64,000 nt of DNA. Source: Ruegeria sp. THAF33 (GTDB taxonomy: Bacteria > Pseudomonadota > Alphaproteobacteria > Rhodobacterales > Rhodobacteraceae). The notes beneath the pieces are model-generated. The model saw only the letters and a list, made by a program, of their open reading frames with translations, was not told the origin of the DNA and searched no databases. Positions 59,313 through 64,000 of the stretch are shown here, one piece after another. The DNA lies in contig NZ_CP045385.1 of the NCBI RefSeq assembly GCF_009363615.1, forward strand, positions 682,001-746,000, read 5' to 3'. The position numbers were made by a program, and so were the translations under genes. Position 1 is the stretch's first letter; every line of letters starts with the position of its first letter.

Positions 59313-60286
59313 GCCAATTCTCCGGCCGCAATTTTTTCAACGTGGTGACAACGTGCCTTGCCGAAGGCCTCGGCTCGAGGGGTCGGCGGTATTTCCGCGC
59401 AAGTTGCATCAGCGAACCGGCATCGCGGGCTGAACAAGCACCCTGCGGGGCGATCGAATTGACCCGGCACAACGCCGGGAATCGTCGGAAGGATCTTGGA
59501 AGTCGCGCGCTCGGGCAAAGCGCTCAGCAGGGCCGATGTATAGGGATGACGCGGCATGCGGAACAAATCACACACGGGCTGCTCTTCGACTTTTTGTCCA
59601 GCATATTGCACCTGAACCCGTTCGGCGGTTTCGGCCACCACCCCCATGTCATGAGTGATCAGCACAAGGCCCATATCGTGTTCGTCCCGCAACCGAACCA
59701 GCAAGTCGAGTATCTGCGCCTGAATGGTGACATCCAGCGCGGTGGTCGGTTCGTCCGCAATCAGCAGCTTGGGCTTGCAGGCGATGGCCATCGCGATCAT
59801 GACGCGCTGGTTCATGCCCCCTGACATCTGGTGTGGAAAGGTGTTCAGGCGGCTTTCCGGAGCCGGGATGCCGACCTGGTCGAACAGCTCAATCGCGCGC
59901 TGGTGGCGGTCCTTACGGTTCAAGCCAAGATGGATGCGCAGGGCCTCTTTGATCTGGAATCCCACCGTGAAACAGGGGTTCAGCGACGACATCGGCTCCT
60001 GAAAGATCATCGCCATGTCCTTGCCGATGATCTTGCGGCGCTCACGGGCCGAAAGCCCGGCCAGATCCACCCCCTCAAAGCGCATCTCGTCAGCGGTGAT
60101 CGTCGCGGTCCAGGGCAACAACCCCATCAGCGCCAGCATCGACACCGACTTGCCCGAGCCGCTTTCGCCGACGATGGCCATCAGCTCGCCCCTGTCGACC
60201 GACAGATCGACACCGTCCACGGCGCGGAACTTGCCCGAGGCCGTGGCGAATTCAACAGTCAGGTTGCGGATCTGCAAAAGGCTCAT
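59309..60286 (-). CDS. dppD: Dipeptide/oligopeptide ABC ATPase (DppD type)
   Basis: 325 residues. Walker [10 protein letters not shown], Walker [13 protein letters not shown], signature [14 protein letters not shown], and a C-terminal [14 protein letters not shown] cluster of the Opp/Dpp group. It begins [14 protein letters not shown], normal for DppD. It starts 4 bases after the dppC stop. Confidence 0.9.
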   Translation of the reverse strand: MSLLQIRNLTVEFATASGKFRAVDGVDLSVDRGELMAIVGESGSGKSVSMLALMGLLPWTATITADEMRFEGVDLAGLSARERRKIIGKDMAMIFQEPMSSLNPCFTVGFQIKEALRIHLGLNRKDRHQRAIELFDQVGIPAPESRLNTFPHQMSGGMNQRVMIAMAIACKPKLLIADEPTTALDVTIQAQILDLLVRLRDEHDMGLVLITHDMGVVAETAERVQVQYAGQKVEEQPVCDLFRMPRHPYTSALLSALPERATSKILPTIPGVVPGQFDRPAGCLFSPRCRFADATCAEIPPTPRAEAFGKARCHHVEKIAAGELA

Positions 60287-60290
60287 GCCA

Positions 60291-61196
60291 TCAGCTCCGT
60301 TTCAGTTTCGGGTCAAGCGCATCACGCAGGCCATCACCCATCAGGTTGATGGCAAGAACGGTGACAAGAATCGCCAGACCGGGGAAGGTGACTACCCACC
60401 AGGCGCGCAGTATGAATTCGCGCGCTTCGGCCAGCATGGTGCCCCATTCCGGAGTGGGCGGCTGCGCGCCCATGCCCAGAAAGCCCAAGGCAGCTGCATC
60501 CAGGATCGCCGTCGAAAAGGACAGCGCCGCCTGTACGATGATGGGTGCCAGACAATTGGGCAGCACGGTGATGAACATCAGCCGTGACCTGCCAGCACCG
60601 GCCACACGCGCCGACGTGACATAATCCTTCTGACGTTCCGCCAGAACCGACGCGCGGGTCAGGCGCACGTAGTGGGGTTGGAAAACGATGGCGATGGCAA
60701 TCATCGCGTTGGTCAGCGACGGGCCAAGGATGGCCACCAGCACCAGCGCCAACAGCAACGACGGGAAGGCCAGAACGATATCCATCACCCGCATGATCAG
60801 CGTATCGACCCATTTGGGGGCAAAGCCCGACAGCAGGCCAATCATCACGCCACCCGATACGGCCACACAGACGACGACGATTCCGACAAAGAAGGAATAG
60901 CGCGAGCCCATGATCAGGCGCGACAGCATGTCCCGACCCAGCGGATCGGTACCCAACGGGAAAGCCCAGCTTCCGCCCTCCTGCCATGCGGGCGGTTGCA
61001 GGATATGATCGCGGAACTGTTCGGTTGGGTCATAGGGGGCCAGAAGGGGCGCAAAGGCTGCACAAAACACAAAGGCTGCAAAAACCCAAAGCCCGATGAC
61101 AGCGCCACGGTTTTCACTGAAGTAGTACCAGAACTCGCGCAGGGCGCTGGGGCGGTCTTCCGTTCTGGGCGGGGTTGAGGATAGTTCGGCCATCAC
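60291..61196 (-). CDS. dppC: Dipeptide ABC permease (DppC type)
   Basis: 301 residues with six membrane segments. Family features include the N-terminal domain ENRGAVIGLWVF, LLAPYDPTEQF, FPLGTDPLGRDMLSRLIMGSRYS and the EAA loop YVTSARVAGAGRSRLMFITVLPN. The start overlaps dppB as ATGA. It forms the channel with DppB. Confidence 0.9.
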   Translation of the reverse strand: MMAELSSTPPRTEDRPSALREFWYYFSENRGAVIGLWVFAAFVFCAAFAPLLAPYDPTEQFRDHILQPPAWQEGGSWAFPLGTDPLGRDMLSRLIMGSRYSFFVGIVVVCVAVSGGVMIGLLSGFAPKWVDTLIMRVMDIVLAFPSLLLALVLVAILGPSLTNAMIAIAIVFQPHYVRLTRASVLAERQKDYVTSARVAGAGRSRLMFITVLPNCLAPIIVQAALSFSTAILDAAALGFLGMGAQPPTPEWGTMLAEAREFILRAWWVVTFPGLAILVTVLAINLMGDGLRDALDPKLKRS

Positions 61197-62200
61197 CGCC
61201 TCCGAATTTTGGGGTTGATGATGCCATAAAGGACATCGACCAGCAGGTTCACCAGCATCACGATCACCGCGATCATCAGCAATCCGCCCTGAACAACCGG
61301 GTAGTCACGGCGAAAGATGCTGTCGACCATCCACTTTCCTATGCCCGGCCAACTGAAGATGGTTTCGGTCAGGATGGCTCCTGCCAGCAATGTGCCCACC
61401 GACAGGCCGATCACCGTAACAACCGGAATCAAAGCGTTTCGCAGCGCGTGCAATCCATTGATCCGCGTTGGTGACAAACCCTTGGCGCGCGCGGTGCGGA
61501 TGTAATCTTCGCCCAGAACTTCCAGCATCGCCGACCGGGTCTGGCGTGCGATGACCGCCAGCGGAATCGTTCCCAGCACAATCGTCGGCAGGATCAGATG
61601 GCGCACGGCTGATCCGAATGCTCCTTCCTGACCCGACAGCAGGCTGTCGATCAGCATGAAGCCCGTGACGCTGGGAAAGTAATACAACAGGTCGATCCGG
61701 CCCGAGACCGGCGTCCAGCCCAGATTGCCCGAGAATATGATGATCAACAGCAGCGCCCACCAGAAGATGGGCATCGAGTACCCGACCAGCGCCGAGGACA
61801 TCAGCGCCCGGTCAAAGAACTTCCCTCGGTTCACCGCCGCGATCACACCCGCGGGCAGACCCAGCGCAACGGCAAAGATCATGGCGCACAGGGACAACTC
61901 CAGCGTTGCGGGGAACAGCGAAAAGAACTCATCCCATACGGGTTTCCTAGTGACAAAGCTTTCGCCCAGATCACCTTGAAGCACGCCGGTGAGGTAATCC
62001 CAATACTGCTGCAACACCGGCTTGTCGAAACCCAGCTTTTCGACCATTTCCTGATAACGTTCTTCCGTCATGCCGCGTTCACCGGCCATCACGATGATCG
62101 GATCGCCGGGCAGCACCCGGATGAACATGAACGAAATCAGCGTCACGCCCAGAAATGTCGGAACAAACAGGCCAAGACGGGTGAGGAAATAGCCAAGCAT
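61193..62200 (-). CDS. dppB: Dipeptide ABC permease (DppB type)
   Basis: 335 residues. N-terminal anchor MLGYFLTRLGLFVPTFLGVTLISF and PLAVIARQTRSAMLEVLGEDYIRTARAKGL with the EAA loop mark the DppB/OppB family. It shares one base with the peptidase stop (TGATG), so it is translated with it. It forms the channel with DppC. Confidence 0.9.
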   Translation of the reverse strand: MLGYFLTRLGLFVPTFLGVTLISFMFIRVLPGDPIIVMAGERGMTEERYQEMVEKLGFDKPVLQQYWDYLTGVLQGDLGESFVTRKPVWDEFFSLFPATLELSLCAMIFAVALGLPAGVIAAVNRGKFFDRALMSSALVGYSMPIFWWALLLIIIFSGNLGWTPVSGRIDLLYYFPSVTGFMLIDSLLSGQEGAFGSAVRHLILPTIVLGTIPLAVIARQTRSAMLEVLGEDYIRTARAKGLSPTRINGLHALRNALIPVVTVIGLSVGTLLAGAILTETIFSWPGIGKWMVDSIFRRDYPVVQGGLLMIAVIVMLVNLLVDVLYGIINPKIRRR

Positions 62201-63294
62201 CAGCGACCTATGATTGTAAGTTCTTTGGGAAAGCGGGTCAGTGACCGACAGCCATCCCCGGTGACAAGAACATCATCTTCTATGCGAACGCCGAACTTGT
62301 CCAATGCATACAGACCGGGTTCGTTGGTCCAGACCATGCCCGGCAGGATTTTCTGGCTGTTGCCGCGCATGATATACGGCGCCTCATGCACATCCCGGCC
62401 CAGACCGTGACCTGTCTTGGTCCGGATACGATCGGCAAAGGGCGAGGCCTCAAGCACGCCTGTGACGGCGTCGTCGATGTCATGCGCTGTCACGCCGGGG
62501 CGGCAGGCTTCGAACCCGGCTTTGTTGGCGCGCAAAACCGTGTCGTAGACATCCCGGCCTTCGTCCGGGACATCCTGAACGAAAAAAGTTCGCGTGATGT
62601 CGGCCGCAAAACCATGTTTTCGAGCGCCAAAGTCGAACAGCAAGGCATCGCCTACTTTGATCCGGTAGTCGGCGCGCGCCTTGCCGTGCGGTCGTGCCGA
62701 GTTGTCCCCCGCAGCCACGATGGGGGAAAAGGCCAGCGACTCGGCGCCTTCCGCAAAAAGCGACTGTATCAGCGCCTGCTCGATCTGTTTTTCGCTCCGA
62801 CCTGTGCGAACACCTGCGATCACACGCTCCAACGCGCGTTCCGAAATATCGATGGCCGCTTGCAGCGCGGCGATGTCTTCTTCGGTTTTGATGATGCGAA
62901 GGCCTGAGATTTCGCGTTCGCCGTCCACAATCTGCAGATCCGGAATTGCGCGGGTAAACGCGTCTGACACGAAAAACCGCATCACCTGACCTTCGACGGC
63001 CAACGATCTGATAGGACTATGCGCTGCCAGCGCGGAAAAGGCGCTGTCATAGCCGGTCTGATCGCGCCAGTCGAACACGGCACCCTCAAATCCGACCAGA
63101 TCCCATGAAGCGAGTTCCAGATTGGGCACGATCGCCGCCGGATCACCCTGGGCCGGAATCACCACGACAAAAGGGCGCTCGTGGCTCATGAAGGATTTGC
63201 CCAATGCGCGGGTGAAATTCGGACCCGGCACCAGGGCCACTGCGTCCACTGACATATCCATTGCCAATTGGCGGTATTCGGACAAATCCGGCAT
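62200..63294 (-). CDS. M24-family Xaa-Pro aminopeptidase-like peptidase
   Basis: 364 residues from ATG 63294-63292 (MPDLSEYRQL), with GAGGAGG upstream; the frame extends to 63333. Creatinase-type N-domain and a pita-bread C-domain with the five metal ligands in place: Asp221, Asp232, His296, Glu325 and Glu339 (LLFDFGARKHGFAADITR, KTGHGLGRD, TNEPGL, RIEDD). It likely cleaves amino acids from proline-containing peptides in the cytoplasm. Placement inside the dpp operon fits a role in using the imported peptides. Confidence 0.88.
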   Translation of the reverse strand: MPDLSEYRQLAMDMSVDAVALVPGPNFTRALGKSFMSHERPFVVVIPAQGDPAAIVPNLELASWDLVGFEGAVFDWRDQTGYDSAFSALAAHSPIRSLAVEGQVMRFFVSDAFTRAIPDLQIVDGEREISGLRIIKTEEDIAALQAAIDISERALERVIAGVRTGRSEKQIEQALIQSLFAEGAESLAFSPIVAAGDNSARPHGKARADYRIKVGDALLFDFGARKHGFAADITRTFFVQDVPDEGRDVYDTVLRANKAGFEACRPGVTAHDIDDAVTGVLEASPFADRIRTKTGHGLGRDVHEAPYIMRGNSQKILPGMVWTNEPGLYALDKFGVRIEDDVLVTGDGCRSLTRFPKELTIIGR

Positions 63295-63320
63295 TCTGCC
63301 CGACCTCCTCAATAAGAAAG

Positions 63321-63347
63321 CCGGAGCCACCACTCTGGTGGCTCCGG
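63321..63347 (-). terminator. Intercistronic hairpin between the peptide-binding protein and M24 genes
   Basis: CCGGAGCCACCA (63321-63332) and TGGTGGCTCCGG (63336-63347) form a perfect 12-bp stem with a 3-base loop, in the 68-base gap after the binding-protein gene. In minus orientation it is followed by CTTTCTTATT. It should partly end transcription or protect the upstream mRNA, so binding protein is made in excess. Confidence 0.75.
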
Positions 63348-63362
63348 TTTGTGAGTGGTGGT

Positions 63363-64000
63363 TTATTCGACGCTCACACCATAGAAGATGTGACCGCCCA
63401 GAGGGTGCACCTTATAGCCTTGCACCTTGTTGCTCATGGGCATGTAAACAACCGAATGCGCGATGGTTGCCCACGGAGCCTGCTCCTTGAACACAACCTG
63501 CGCTTCTTCATACAGTTTGGTCCGCTCGGCCTGATCCGTGCTTTGCTTGGCCTTCAGGATCAGGTCTTCGAATGGCTGATGGCACCATTGCGCCCGGTTG
63601 GATGCTTCGACACCGTCACAGCCCAGCAATACCGCCAGGAAGTTGTCCGGGTCGCCATTGTCCCCGGTCCAGCCCAGCAGAACAGCACCGTCCCGGTTCA
63701 GTTCTTTCGAGCGAGACAGGTATTCACCCCATTCGTATGAGACGATTTCGACGCCCACACCGATCTTGGCGAAATCCGCCTGGATCAATTCGGCCATGCG
63801 ACGGGCATTGGGGTTGTAGGGGCGCTGGACGGGCATGGCCCAGATTTTCATCGACAGGTCCGAAACACCTTCGGCCTCAAGCATCGCCTTGGCCGCTTCG
63901 GGATCATAGGGATCGTCCACAATGGCGTCGTTGTAGCCCCACATGGTAGGCGGGATCGGGTTCTTGGCCACCTGGCCCGAGCCCTGGAAGACCACGTCGA
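63363..64000 (-). CDS. Peptide ABC substrate-binding protein (DppA/OppA type), 5' end missing
   Basis: The last about 212 codons of the gene; the start lies beyond the right edge. The C-terminal lobe of family 5 binding proteins is visible: AKAMLEAEGVSDLSMKIWAMP, RRMAELIQADFAKIGVGVEI, YEWGEYLSRSKEL, GWTGDNGDPDNFL (peptide-contact region) and QAPWATIAHSVVYMPMSNKVQGY. It delivers peptides to the DppB/DppC channel. The N-terminal lobe and signal peptide are outside the window. Confidence 0.88.
   Translation of the reverse strand, partial: DVVFQGSGQVAKNPIPPTMWGYNDAIVDDPYDPEAAKAMLEAEGVSDLSMKIWAMPVQRPYNPNARRMAELIQADFAKIGVGVEIVSYEWGEYLSRSKELNRDGAVLLGWTGDNGDPDNFLAVLLGCDGVEASNRAQWCHQPFEDLILKAKQSTDQAERTKLYEEAQVVFKEQAPWATIAHSVVYMPMSNKVQGYKVHPLGGHIFYGVSVE

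Noticed and set aside
1..64000. CRISPR arrays, tRNA genes, rRNA, phage or transposase genes
   Set aside because: No direct-repeat array, cloverleaf candidate, rRNA-like stretch or transposase/integrase motif was noticed on either strand by eye.

Overview
The window looks like the chromosome of a Rhodobacterales (Roseobacter-group) alphaproteobacterium. It is moderately GC-rich and densely packed, many genes overlap as ATGA, and the clusters present (beta-hydroxyaspartate cycle, PuuD-type urate oxidation, RHE_PE00001-like protein, hyp-ExbB-ExbD-ExbD-TonB) are typical of that group. No rRNA, tRNA, CRISPR array, prophage or insertion sequence was recognised.

Layout. (1) 1-5890, minus strand: a PpiC-like isomerase cut by the window edge, a DUF3604 hydrolase, and a five-gene TonB/ExbB/ExbD operon in which the second ExbD has lost its membrane aspartate. 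(2) 6400-9660, plus: a FecR-domain protein with an acidic proline tail, followed by a CHASE2-adenylate cyclase. (3) 9720-19700: a divergent amino-sugar locus. The minus arm holds MurQ, an ABC sugar importer and a Gfo/Idh/MocA oxidoreductase. The plus arm holds a BadF-type kinase, a GntR regulator, a SIS deaminase and NagA. Both arms carry the same GGTAT-type box near their starts. (4) 19884-39917: a 20-kb purine-to-aspartate island. It encodes xanthine dehydrogenase (XdhABC), PuuD urate hydroxylase, UraH, a PuuE-UraD fusion, AllE, AllA, two NCS2 purine permeases, two paralogous LysR regulators, and the complete beta-hydroxyaspartate cycle bhcABCD with its IclR regulator bhcR. Together they can turn xanthine or urate into glyoxylate and then fix glyoxylate into aspartate. 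The one ureide step with no gene here is allantoate amidohydrolase. (5) 40433-48655: an unassigned catabolic cluster with HyuA/HyuB hydantoinase-oxoprolinase subunits, a HisC-like aminotransferase, a two-cysteine maleate isomerase/Asp-Glu racemase-family enzyme, MmgE/PrpD and a LysR regulator. (6) 49029-58021: UDP-glucose dehydrogenase, a sterol-desaturase-family membrane enzyme with a divergent LysR, a DUF1612-like HTH protein, an ECF sigma/anti-sigma pair divergent from a YceI-cytochrome c fusion, and an MsbA-like ABC exporter. (7) 58359-64000, minus: a dipeptide ABC importer operon with an embedded M24 peptidase; its binding protein is cut by the window end.

The main biological interest is the physical linkage of purine/ureide breakdown to the beta-hydroxyaspartate cycle. 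The best candidate for an undescribed pathway is the Hyu/aminotransferase/racemase/PrpD cluster. Functions are inferred from protein motifs and gene order read by eye; no database search was run. Starts were adjusted where overlap with the previous gene, a Shine-Dalgarno sequence or family N-termini favoured a downstream codon.
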